Below are positions 28,006 to 40,127 of a stretch of 64,000 nucleotides of DNA, piece by piece. The DNA comes from Coriaria nepalensis (taxonomy: Eukaryota > Streptophyta > Magnoliopsida > Cucurbitales > Coriariaceae). The stretch spans positions 7,140,001 through 7,204,000 of the forward strand of contig CP114500.1 in the NCBI GenBank assembly GCA_027186245.1, written 5' to 3'. The stretch's first letter is position 1, and each line of letters begins with the position of its first letter. The position numbers and the translations under genes were made by a program. Under the pieces are notes generated by a model, which saw nothing but the letters and a program-made list of their open reading frames with translations, ran no database searches and was not told where the DNA came from.

Positions 28006-29123
28006 ACTGTTCAAACTTTTTTTTTTTTTTTTCTTTTTTGTTTTTCAAGTGAAGAGTGAAAGAGGGACACAGAATGGGAGCAGCTGCCAGCAGCGATTGG
28101 TAAGAGTCAATGACAAACCACCAAATTTTATTATTCGTGTTTTGTTTTTGGGTGGAGTAAAAAAAAAATTTTAGAAAATTTTAGAAAATTTTGTGTGTCC
28201 GAAAATATTATTTTGACTTCTACTTTATAGATTGCAATAATTGTTTACCAAACTGGACCATGTACATTCCTCTGTATTTCTTTATTTTGGGCCTGTATCA
28301 TGGGCTTTATGGACCTATGTTCTACCATATAAGAGCTATTAACATATTTACATGTCCACTTAGATATGAGAGAGGTTTCTTTTCTTTTCGGCCCACTAAT
28401 ATTGGCCCACTATATATATATATATATATATATATCAACTAATTTTAGATACCGATAAAAGATAAGTCCTACTATCACAAAAATAAAACCGATACAACTT
28501 CCTTTCAATCCGACAAAATTTTTTACCTGTTCCTCATATTTGGAATGCTTTTTGGTGGCAGCACAAAACCCATAATTTAGTCCACTAACTCGAGCAGCGC
28601 AGCCTAGTTTAACCCTATTCTCAATTAGCCTTGGTAACAATGACCATCATCAGCTCTTTGATCATATGCCAACATCTTCCAATCCAGGCTCCAGCAATAT
28701 TCTCCTTTTTTTAATGATTTTTTTTCTCAACCTCACGTAGAAGCATAAAGCATAAAGCATAAAGCATAAATCATAAAGCATCACTTCACTTCACATTTAA
28801 TAGTTTTTCCTTTACAATTTGACAAATTTAGATTTTAGATTTTAGAAATTTATATTTAATTTAGTTTACATTTTTATCGGTTCTTTCATGTAGATTGCAT
28901 TTAATTCCGAGAGGGATCTTAGAATAATATATATTTAATTAATTAACTTTTAATAATAATAATAATTTAATCTTCTTCTTTTTTTTCCTATTTAAAGTCT
29001 CGTGCACATACCATTTTACAATCATAAGAAAAATCTAGCTACCAATTCTATTAGTTCTTTGTTTTCTGTCTTCATCTCTACTACATCCTTTTGAAAGAAA
29101 CATAAGCACCTCTCTCCACGACA
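28006..29123. other. Divergent intergenic region
   Basis: This stretch separates two divergent genes and should hold both promoters. A pyrimidine-rich tract follows at 28018-28045, an (AT)n run at about 28412-28434, and the heptamer array at 28740-28783. A TATTTAAAG box near 28990, 130 bp before the SDR start, is a plausible TATA element. No gene is seen. Confidence 0.45.
28740..28783. repeat. Heptamer tandem repeat (AAGCATA)n
   Basis: About six head-to-tail copies of AAGCATA, the fifth with one substitution, followed by short CACTT repeats. It lies in the shared upstream region of two divergent genes. Confidence 0.85.
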
Positions 29124-29978
29124 ATGTCCAAGCTGAGGTAAGATACTTTTCGTAATAGTTTCAACTTCTGAGATTGCTGTGTTTTTGTTTTCCAACACAA
29201 TATATATGCCAGGTTGGAGGGGAAAGTAGCAGTCATAACCGGAGGAGCGAGCGGAATTGGAGAAGAAGCGGTTAGATTATTTGTCGAAAATGGCGCTCAT
29301 GTCGTTCTTGCTGACATTCAAGATGAATTAGGTCGTCAAGTTGTGGACTCAGTAGGCAAAGACAAGGCAAGTTATTACCATTGCGATGTAAGGGATGAGA
29401 AACAGGTCGAAGAAACGGTACGTTTCACTCTTGAAAAACATGGCACCTTAGATGTATTATTCAGCAACGCAGGTATCATAGGCCCATTAACGGGCATGTT
29501 GGAGCTTGACATGGACACCTTCGACAATATTATGGCGGTTAATGTCCGTGGGGTGGCTGCAACATTCAAGCATGCAGCCCGGGCCATGGTGGAGAGGAAG
29601 ATAAGAGGGTCCATGATCTGCACCACTAGCGTGGCATCTATGCTTGGTGGGACCGGGCCTCATGCTTATACGGTGTCAAAGCATGCTCTCATGGGCTTGG
29701 TCCGGTCGGCTTGCAGCGAGTTGGGGGGTTATGGGATCAGGGTGAACAGCATTTCTCCGTTTGGGGTGGCTACTCCTCTTGCATGTACGGCTTATGGGTT
29801 GGACCCAAGTGGAATTGAGGATGATTGTTGTAAGGTGGCTAATTTGAAGGGGGTTGTGCTCAAGGCTAGGCATATTGCGGAAGCCGCCTTGTTTCTTGCT
29901 TCCGACGAAGCGGCTTACATTAGCGGACACAACATGGTCGTGGATGGTGGGTTCACAGTGGTGGCCAATCATGGCTAA
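29124..29978 (+). CDS. Short-chain dehydrogenase/reductase, SDR3/SDR110C type
   Basis: A 14-nt first exon (29124-29137, MSKL plus two bases) joins exon 29213-29978 to give 259 residues. It is a classical NAD(P)-dependent SDR: cofactor loop TGGASGIG near residues 14-21, an Asp after the second strand (VVLADIQ) favouring NAD(H), the CDV stretch, SNAG, catalytic Ser in TTSVAS, YTVSK with the Tyr/Lys pair, and GHNMVVDGG at the C-terminus. Closest remembered relatives are Arabidopsis SDR3/SDR5 (At2g47120-47140), linked to defence and early-flowering phenotypes, and secoisolariciresinol dehydrogenase-like enzymes. The substrate cannot be told from sequence. The tiny first exon is normal for the family and is supported by the MS-LRLEGK join. 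It converges with the PurK-PurE gene 420 bp downstream. Confidence 0.92.
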
Positions 29979-30345
29979 GTCTTTCTGTTCGGGTCAATGG
30001 AAAATAAAATTTTTTATTCAAAGTCAAACCCTTTCCCATGTGCCTGTTCCTAAAGATGAGATCTGCACGTTGATTAGTATACACAGAAATGTGCTGTCAA
30101 CTTCATAAGGAAAAATTGATCATATGGCATTTGTTATTACACAGAATCCAATCATCAAACGACCCAAATCTCTTTTTCAGATGATAAGATAGTAATAAAT
30201 AAATGAAGTTGCTGTGACAATGAGAGCACATTTTGGTTCCCTTGTTCCTTTACAAGTTATGTAACTACCATCACTTCTTGATGCCTTTTAACTGGTTTTC
30301 TCTTTTTCACAATACGGATTCATCTCAATTTTCTCGTCTAGTATT

Positions 30346-30405
30346 GAATTCGCAGACAATGTGGTTCACGTCACTGAATTCTCGGACAATGTGGTTCCCG
30401 TCATG
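30346..30405. repeat. 30-bp tandem duplication across a stop codon
   Basis: Two head-to-tail 30-bp units (30346-30375 and 30376-30405), about 83 percent identical, both starting GAATTC. The second copy contains the TGA stop codon (30401-30403) of the AIR carboxylase gene; the first lies in its 3' flank. Confidence 0.8.
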
Positions 30406-33400
30406 CTTCTGAATTTGAATCCCACCCTTCTTTTTCTATCTTCTCTACCTTTGCTAATACACTGTCCCTTGTATCTTCTTGAAACTGGGCCATTCTGCAC
30501 AAAATGTCCGTGGCCACATCAGACACTAAAGAATATGAAACCCGAAAAACTTCATATCTTTATTTCTTTCACTAGCTCCATAAAACACAAAATCAGATTT
30601 TTAAGTAGATATTGGAGAACTACCTTGCTATAAGATCGCTATCAGAAACTCCCAAAATTCGAACTGCGAGCAAACCGGCATTAGTGGCGTTATTGATTGC
30701 AACTGTAGCAACTGGGACCCCCCTTGGCATCTGTTCAAAATCATATTTTAATCAAAGACTGTAAAAAGTTATGTAAATTTATTTAATAAATTTTATGTTC
30801 GAAGAAAAGAAACATAGATTTTGAGATTTGTCACCTGTACAATGGAGAAGAGAGAATCTAGGCCATCCAGTGTAGAAGCACGGACCGGCACACCAATAAC
30901 CGGGCAAGGAGTGAGTGAGGCAACCATACCTAATAGACTCAAGAGTAAAATAAAAAAAATATAAAAACCCCTAAAATGTTGATATATGTTTTATGTAGGG
31001 AAGTTTATATGCAACTAGCCTGGCAAGTGGGCTGCGCCCCCAGCTCCAGCAATGATAACTTGAATTCCTCGTTCTTGAGCAGAAGAAGCGTAGGAAAACA
31101 TCCATTCTGGAGTTCTATGAGCAGAGACTATCTTCATCTGCAGATAGTAGAAATATGGAATGATTATATATTAGTATTAACATATAAAAATTAACGTAAT
31201 CAAGTTATCAAGAATTTTACCTCAAAAGGCACCCCAAACTGTTGAAGAATTTTTGCGGCGTCCCTCATTACAGGATAATCTGAGTCAGAGCCCATTATGA
31301 TTCCGACACGAGGTGTGGCTGCATATAGTGTGCCAAGGAATCATAAATGCTATTTTAGTGGCATGTTATGTAATTATGAACTGACCTGAAGCTTTTTCGG
31401 AAGTTTCTTTGTCTAGTGTCGACCTTAAGGAATCTTCCACAACACTCAGGGAACGACCAACAATGGTGATGTGGCCCATCTTCCTTTGCTTTCTCATCTC
31501 TGCCACACCATTATGAGCAATGAGCATGTTGTGAATAATGTTTTGGTGAGTAAAAGAAAGGAGTCATATAATAAACTAGATTACTATACAAAATGGAAGA
31601 ACTAATTATTCTAACCTGGCTTATTATACCAATGAACAGTTGCCCGTGGAATACTTAATGCTCTTTTCATTAGTTGATAGGCTAGATTAAAACCTGACTC
31701 CCCCTAAGAAAGTTCAAATGGCATGACCTCAAGAATTTCAGAAAGTTCCATACTGCATAAAGATAGTTGAATATGTATTCAATGATTAAAAAATTTAAAT
31801 AAATAATTTCACCTCATCTTCACCCAATATGTTATACATGATAGCAGCTGGGGTTTTCATTGATGGATCGCCAAGTGGAAGGCCAAGAACGGCCCGTAAA
31901 TGCTGTTCATATTGTGAGGTATAGCAAGACTCTATTGTGTGGTGACCACTATTGTGCGGTCTAGGAGCCACTTCATTTAATAAAATCTATCAAGAGGTGA
32001 AGAAATAAATAAAAAGAGATACGAAAAGATAAAATATGCATTCTGAAAAATTTACGATGAGATAAAGTTTCCAACCTGACCATCCTCCATCAGAAATAGT
32101 TCAACTGCAAACACACCGGCACCTTGGAGAGAACTAACAGCTTTGAATGCAACTTCAGTAGCACATTCTTTGATCTTCCATGGAACATTGGCAGGTGATT
32201 TAACTATGTGACAGATGTTTTCCCTACAATGCTTGAAAAATATGCATGGAGCATTTACGACAAAGAGATTGAAGGAAAATGAAAGTTATGATCTTAAATG
32301 TATGGAGCATTTACGAAACATAGAAGAAAGTTAAAAAGTAGATTTATGTCTCCTCATAGATCGGCATACTTCTGAATAGTTTCAACAACAGGATAACACG
32401 AGATGGAATTGTCTCTTCCTCTCGCCACAATGACAGACAGCTCCTATAATATGAAAACAAATAATAGTAATAAAATTGAAGGAAATTGGTTTCATATGAA
32501 GTTTGTCATATTCATTTAAACAGAGGCAGGAAAATACAATCATCGGAAAAAATGAGTGATATGTGCTTATTGACCTTTATAAAGGGTGCCCATTTCTCAA
32601 CATATAAGCCATGACCAAATCCTCCTAGAGCTGAGAACACAACCAAGAGAAAAGAGACAGATGCAATGGCAACACATAAACATAAGACTAACAGAATTCC
32701 ATCATTTGAGGAATTTGAATATTTCTTTGTTCAAGTTACCAGTTATGGCAGAATGCAGCTCCTCCTCACTCTTAGCAACAGCATTTCCTCGCCCATCATA
32801 AGCTAATCTCTTGCTTTTAATCATAAGAGGATAACCAAATACTTCACCTGCTCTCTTCAGATCGTCAAGATCATTTATCTGTTTAAGCCATGTTTCACGA
32901 TCAGTAATTAAAAATATGAAAAGGCAGAAAAATCCTTCATTCAGACACTTATGCAGAAGGCAACCTCCATAAACTCAGGGAGAGGAATCCCATGCCGAGA
33001 AAAATGAACTTTCTGAAGATATTTGTCCTGTAAGAGAAGAAGCAACTAATTTTAATCAAGAACCAAAAATCAAATCTATTTTACATGAATATATGAATTT
33101 ATCAACTTCAATAACTATGAAAAATGAAGATAGACAAAACCTGAATAATTCGAACAGTAGAAGCTTTAGGTTGGCAATCTACTCCTTGTTGTTCAAGCTT
33201 CTCTAAGGTTTCCACATCAACATGCTCGATCTCTACAGTCAATACTCCACATCTAAACTACCCAGAATACAACATAAAATCACCACCTCAGTTTAAAAAG
33301 TAGACATAAATAAAAATGAATCAACATTAGAAAAAAAGGGATGAACTTGATGAAAATCAGAACCTCTTTGCGAATTCTTGGACCGTAAAGCTGTCATCAA

Positions 33401-34032
33401 AACTTCCAACCATATGTTGATGTGCTATTGAACTTGCCGGACAATTTTCTAGCGGGTCTAAGACTATTACTTTTACGGCCATCTTAGAAGCTGCTTGGCA
33501 TAGCATTCGACCAAGCTGGCCTCCTCCAAGAACACCAATTATAGTTTCAGAAACTCCATGAATGGGAATGTCCTCTTTTCTGTACAAATAATAGCATAGA
33601 TGCATAAGATATTTCATGTATTCTGGTGACTCACTTAAAATGCTAAATTGAAAAACAGAAAAGTTTGAGCTCAGGACAAAAATTTTAAAAAGAAAAGATC
33701 TAAGGGGGGGAAAAAAAAGAGTTTATGTTTACTGAAGCATTAATGCGAACAAATTTTGGAGAGGAAAGAATTGAAAAAAACGGTGCTTCGAACCTGAGAG
33801 AGGAAGACTCAGGCGAGTTCGGTGAGGTCAAAGAAACCATGACTCGATGCTTGCGCGGAGGAAGATAATGATTTAGCAGCAAAGAAGAAGAAGAAGAGGA
33901 GGCTCTGTTATGCTGCAAGGTAAAAGGTAAGGTAGCTCTTCGCGAAGCCGAAAACCGCCTGAACCCGAAATCCGACGAGAAAGAGGAGTCCGTTTGGCCG
34001 GAAAATACCGCGCCTGAGCTGAAGCGCAGCAT
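30401..34032 (-). CDS. Phosphoribosylaminoimidazole carboxylase, chloroplastic (PurK-PurE fusion)
   Basis: Sixteen exons (33794-34032, 33364-33579, 33141-33252, 32965-33027, 32740-32878, 32575-32630, 32370-32443, 32076-32223, 31813-31986, 31616-31703, 31386-31499, 31221-31318, 31020-31137, 30835-30929, 30624-30730, 30401-30494) join to 644 residues, close to the remembered Arabidopsis At2g37690 length. It carboxylates aminoimidazole ribonucleotide in purine synthesis in plastids. A Ser/Arg-rich transit peptide (about 75 residues) is followed by the PurK ATP-grasp domain ([43 protein letters not shown]). The PurE domain starts near 476 ([41 protein letters not shown]). Intron 13 starts with GC. 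The stop codon sits in a 30-bp tandem duplication. Confidence 0.94.
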
Positions 34033-35054
<1,022 letters not shown>

Positions 35055-35127
35055 GGTGACGTAGCTCAAATGGTAGAGCGCTCGCTTTGCATGCGAGAGG
35101 CGCGGGGTTCGATCCCCCGCATCTCCA
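35055..35127 (+). tRNA. tRNA-Ala, anticodon UGC
   Basis: A 73-nt intronless tRNA. The D-arm/A-box is GTAGCTCAAATGGTAGAGC, the anticodon arm CTCGC-TTTGCAT-GCGAG carries TGC, and the T-arm/B-box CGGGGTTCGATCCCCCG is perfect. A discriminator A follows the acceptor stem, and a T-run terminator starts about 33 nt downstream (35161). The acceptor stem 5' strand GGTGACG against 3' CATCTCC leaves two mismatches (3-70 U-U and 6-67 C-A) where typical plant tRNA-Ala pairs throughout. The gene may be a slightly degenerate copy; identity as Ala is secure, function less so. Confidence 0.88.
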
Positions 35128-35451
35128 AGTCGAAATTATATACATATATATATATATACATTTTTTTTTTTTTCCTTTTTCAATTTAAAAGTATCCCACT
35201 ACCCTCCCCACTTTTTGTGGGCCCTCTACCACTTGGGCCAATTGTTTCACTACATCCTAGCTAAGCCCAAAAAGTTCTCTCCTTTCCTTTCACGAAGTAC
35301 AATAGAAACAACAGCCAAACCAAAAGATCAGTTAAGAATTCAAACACAACCAAACCAATCACTTAGAAAACAATGAGCATCCTTTTCAGATTTTCTCTCT
35401 TTCATAATTAATACAAAATCCATCAAGGAAGAAGAAATAGTAATAATTGAA

Positions 35452-37195
35452 GACAGCAAATGGTTCTCCGGAGAGATACTAGGCGGAACATACTTCACAC
35501 GCTTTGTATCCAACCCGCAATCTTCCTTGACCCATATCGATGATTTCCTTGCACATTAACCCTATCACTGCCCTCTCCACTGCTTTAACACCTCACAACG
35601 TCCTTCACCTTACTCCTTCCATTCTCACAACTCTCTTCCTCCTTTTCACTGTCACAACACAAACAAACAATTAGAATCTCTTAATAAGAGGCCAATATTC
35701 CACTATACTCCATACCTATGGAAGAATATGTTTACATGGGGTTTAAACTCGATAGGGAACAATCCGTCAAATCCGAAAGATCCGAACTATGATCTACATC
35801 TACAGGCCAATTGTAAACCATGTGATTGCAAGGAATTCTTCTTCTGTGATCCTTAATTGCAACAAGTATCTTTTATCTGCATACAAATGGGACATAATCC
35901 ATTGTGAAAAGACGGTTAAGAAAGATTGAAGAAATATAATTTAAAGAAAGATTAAATTTTTATTACTGAGTAGTGATTCAACCGGCAAAGATGATGGCAG
36001 CAAGTTGCTATAGCTAAGCCTTTCAAACTTAGATTATTATCTCGATTAGCAACATCTCAGAGTTAAATCTGCTTCGGAAAAAGGTCATTTCATTTGAAGA
36101 ACACAGTTAATGGAAGTGAAATGACAGGTTATTAAGAAAAGAATCAAATAGTCACTCGAGAATTTCTTGCAACCTGTTGCAGGCCCACAGAGATGTTTGC
36201 CAATTGCTAAGTACGGAACACCTTTTAAAGACTTGACTGCATTCAAGTTTGATCCTCTACTGCACAAAATAAAAAATGGAAGATAAAAAACTTCAATCAT
36301 GAATGCAAAATGGACTTTCTCAAATGATAAGATGATAGCAAATCTGTAAAATTTAAAACATATGAACAGAAACCTATTCTCCTTCAATAATTCAAGCATG
36401 TTATCAAGCTTTCAGAATCTATATAAAAAAAATCTCATTTATTGATGTAACTACTTTTGATTAAATAGGATTATGCAAACCTTACTATCAATGCTCAAAC
36501 GTTCTAGAATCAAGGTCTCCTTCTGGCGCAAGGATCAATCAGCCTAAGAGTAGTGGGGGGAGGAGAATGAGAATAGCATATATCAAATCATGAATAATCC
36601 CAATTCAAACAAATCGGCCATGAAAAACAAGTAGTCACTTTGAGCTTGTAAGATTTTCCCGCTCCAAACTCAACAACAGCCGGAACAGAACTAGCCCCTT
36701 TTCCAAACACCCCGAATTCTTCTAAATTTCCTCAAATCGAAGCCTGTTGAAGAACATGTATCTCTTGAAATGGCTTTTTTCTACACACAAAAATCAAATA
36801 GAATAAAAATTCAAACAGAAAATCCTAAGGAAATCAAAAAAGCTCATATTGGCAAAGAAATATGTACCTGTCTACTTCTCCTTTAATCCACATATTGCAG
36901 GATTCCGGAATCTTATAAGAATCTCCAATATCCTTCCATGTCAACTTGTGAATAGCTTTAATCTTTTCAATTACTCTAAAAAACTCAGCTACAGACATGC
37001 TGTAAACAAATTTCCTCTTTGTTTCTGAAGAAACGTAAAGATGAACTGAAGCTGAAGCTTCTTCCTCATCGTCTTCGTTACCAGTATTCATACCCTTCTG
37101 GTAAAATGGTTGAACAGCAAAGGATTGAACTTGCTTGAGTAAAGGGCATCTCTTCTCATGCGATTCCAGATCTTCTTGAAGAACAGAGCTGTTAT
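35452..37195 (-). pseudogene. Decayed TRM13 tRNA 2'-O-methyltransferase gene
   Basis: Pieces of the TRM13 protein appear in correct order on the minus strand, with intron-like gaps. They are EKRCPLLKQVQSFAVQPFYQKG followed by the acidic stretch and IPESCNMWIKGEVDR (36860-37195), IHVLQQASI then EEFGVFGKGA and VPAVVEFGAG (36640-36770), SLRQKETLILERLSID (near 36490-36540), LNAVKSLKGVPYLAIGKHLCGPAT (36170-36245), DLTLRCC and LKGLAIATCCHHLC (35950-36075), a later block near 35770-35880, and VKYVPPSISPENHLL (35455-35520). TRM13 2'-O-methylates position 4 of some tRNAs. The frame is broken: a stop after QQASI, loss of the SAM-binding loop between VVEFGAG and KSYKLK, stops after LRCC, and at least two frameshifts near the C-terminus. 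The N-terminal CHHC zinc-finger part is missing. Splice remnants argue against a retrocopy. Confidence 0.88.
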
Positions 37196-37895
37196 AGTAT
37201 TAATAAATAAATAAATGATCTGAAGTAGCAGATTATAGTAATTAAACTGACATGTCATTATTTTAAACATGTCAATACCTATTATATCGTGGCATGTATA
37301 AAATATTACTTTTAATATTGACACATAGTAAAATTTAAAATTATAAATTTGGTATAATTTAATATTTTTCTTTATAATTTTTATTTCAAAAATTTTATGT
37401 GATTTCTTATAGTTTAAATTAACTATGTAGTAATTTAAATTATGACATGTCAGCTCCACACTTCTTCCATGGAGATGTGGCTCCAAATTTATTGATGAGC
37501 TTGAGCTCTATGGAAATCCATGAAAGTTTGATCTCCATAGATAGATCTGAAGGTGAACTCTAGATTTGTTCATGGAGTTCAAGTTCCATGAATTTCCATG
37601 AAGGTCGAGCTTCCATGGTTTTTTATGGAGTTCAAACTATATGGACAAATTTGGAGCTTGAATTCTAGATCTATCCATGGAGGTCAATCCTTTGTGGATG
37701 AAGCTTGGTGAATGTGGAAGAAAAGAGAAAAAAAAAAATCGAATTAACCCGTAAACAAGACAAAGAAAGAGATATAGAACTTCTTATAGAGAACAATTAG
37801 AAAAGACATATTGACAATAACAACAAAGCTGTTTTAATCGTTAATCCGAAATGCTTCATTTAATTATTTAATGAACGACATGTCGACAACAAAAC
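37196..37895. other. Intergenic DNA between the TRM13 relic and peroxidase
   Basis: No gene. AT-rich DNA, then a stretch at 37440-37700 with at least eight degenerate, partly palindromic copies of a TCCATGGA-like unit (for example around 37472, 37513, 37577, 37612 and 37673), which reads as a diverged minisatellite. The last 150 bp should be the 3' flank of the peroxidase gene. Confidence 0.5.
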
Positions 37896-39060
37896 TTAAT
37901 TCACCAAACTGCAGTTCCTTCTAACCTCTCCCTGAACGCCAGTCAAAACGCCAATACTTCCCATACGCACCATTGCCGCCGCAAAATCTGCTTCCCAGAG
38001 AGTCCGATTTCTCATGTATTGATTTACCGTCTTCACCGTCAACGAACTGTTAATCAGCGCCTGATCCGAATCAAGCAAGCCCATCTTCTTCCCTAAATTC
38101 TTATAGTACTGTATATCCAACTGATTCGGCGTCACCACGTCGAGATCCACTGTCGGATCCTCCGTTCCAGAACCGCTCGAACACTTCTTCTTCAAGAAGG
38201 CAGCGAATTTCGGATCGATTACAGACGGATCAGCCGAGATCCGGTTGAAAAAGGCGCCGCAAGGCGCGACGCCGATCGAATGAGCCCCGGAGAGAGCGAC
38301 GGCTTCTCTTAGTGTAAGGCCTTTTGATTTGAAGTAGTCTCTAATGGCGGAAACCTCGGAAGTGATCGGAGGGATGTTCTCGAAGACTTCGGATGCTCGA
38401 GAGACGTTTCCATCACGACGGCCGCCTGGTACGGTGTAATTGATTCCGCCGACTAAAGCGGCGCTGTCACGAGCAGCAAAGGCTAGAATGTCGGCGCATG
38501 AGACTGTTGATGGACAGGCCGTTTCGATTTCGGCTTTTGCTTCGTCGATTACGTCGAAGCCTCGTAGTAATGGGCTTGCTCCGCTGTCTTTCTCCGCCGG
38601 TTCCTCAGTGGAGTTGGCATTTAACAGTATCGACCCATCACAGCCCTTTTCGTTATATAAAAAAACAACGCGGGAGACAAATATCAGTTCAAAAAGATTA
38701 AAAAATCTATATATTTTTAATTATTAATGTCACAAAATCGAATGAAAAAAAATAGAGATGACTCAAATATATTATTTAAACTTCAGTTTCATTAAACACC
38801 AGTTTTGGCGTTTAATAACACATAGCGAAAACGGAGCTTACTCTAACAATACAATCGTGAAACTGGAGTCGAATAAGACCGGCCGCGATTCCGGGGTTCT
38901 TATTCACTGCCTTGGCCACAATGCCTCTCACAATGCTCTCAGCAGAGGGGCATGTCGACTGATAGAACCCGGACTTTAAGGCTCCGGTTTGCCCCACGGA
39001 AGCCATAATAGTCATAACAGTAATAAGAAGAGTGCATATCATGATCTTCTTAGCAGCCAT
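37896..39060 (-). CDS. Class III (secretory) peroxidase, peroxidase 5-like
   Basis: Exons 38842-39060 and 37896-38645 join to 322 residues, a standard length for the family. The enzyme is a secreted haem peroxidase using H2O2 to oxidise phenolics in the wall or vacuole. A signal peptide covers about the first 27 residues; the mature chain starts near [14 protein letters not shown]. The distal haem site is LIRLQFHDC (distal Arg and His), the proximal site GAHSIGVA, the calcium-site segment GCDGSILL, and cysteines are spaced as expected ([35 protein letters not shown]). The motif after the distal His is HDCIVRGCDG where HDCFV is usual; Phe to Ile is an uncommon but conservative change. There is one intron at the conserved position after HDCIVR. 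Substrate cannot be told. Confidence 0.93.
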
Positions 39061-40127
39061 GGTTTAAAGTTCGTAGCCTTTTTGATGGTTTATTAGAAAA
39101 TCTGAGTGAAGAAAGAGAGACGATCAAGGCTTTGTATATATAAGGTGGTCTTCTTGTGACTATCTTATAATATCATTGTTATTTATGAAAATTGAGCTGG
39201 AAGTTTAACTTATTGATTTGTTGTTTTTTGCAAGCATAGGACAGAAGAGAGAGCTGTAATTTGTGGTGCATCGCATTGCTTTCATGCTTTGTTTTTTGAT
39301 ATTTACGAGGTTTGTGATATACTATTTGCCGGCTAGAATGAAAGAAAGAAACTCTCTAGCTACAAGCTAGTTACTTGGAAATTTCTCACTTAGTATATAT
39401 CAACGTATGCATGCTTAGATCAATTGGTTAGTTAGGTAAAACTTCTAAGATGCTTAACGTTCGTATAAAAGTTTTCGGTGTAAGTTCGAATTCCTGCCAT
39501 TCCATTAACGCGTGACTTAGCCGTGGATTCAATTATGGGAGGATCCTTGGGATATAAACCTTTTTTGATCTTCCCTTACAGTTTCTATAATAAGTCTGGT
39601 CTCTGTAATAATGCAAACACTATTGGCAAACCTCTGAGATTAGATGATGTATACAACTTGTAAGAGGTGTAGAGCAAGTGTGCAAGCTAAGACTGCAAGT
39701 TTTGTCAGTAAAACCAACCTCTATTCCAAAAACTGAGGATGAAAATATGAAATTCACTCATATCATTTGTCAGTAAATGAGGAAAGGTCGAGCACAGATT
39801 GCTATATAAGATACTTGTAGAATCGTATTGGTTCGTTTATTAGTTATTACTATGTTGCTCCAACTTTCACTTCAAATTGCAGTTGTTAGATAAAACAAAT
39901 TAACAATAGAGGCCTCAAAGTTTGGAACATAGGAGCACATGATATTTACATCCATGCCCTCATTGATCTTAAAACTGTTCCTTGCAAATCAATCAAAGCT
40001 TCTTTAATTTGGTTGTATATCAATCACAGTGACAAAAAACAAATGTTACATGAACTTCATATACAAAGAAAGCAAACTAGAAGAAGGAAAAGAAGAAGAA
40101 TCTAAGAAACAATCTGGGAAGAATAAG
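39061..40127. other. Intergenic DNA, peroxidase upstream and membrane-protein downstream flank
   Basis: No gene recognised. TATATATAAGG near 39135-39145, about 80 bp before the peroxidase start, is a plausible TATA box on the minus strand. The remainder to 40127 lacks motifs I can name. Confidence 0.45.

Noticed and set aside
28006..28014. Upstream MNS start for the SRPBCC protein
   Set aside because: The codon at 28014 is TTG, not ATG; the first ATG in frame is at 28005.
28740..28783. CRISPR-like array
   Set aside because: A plain 7-bp tandem repeat without spacers in a plant genome.
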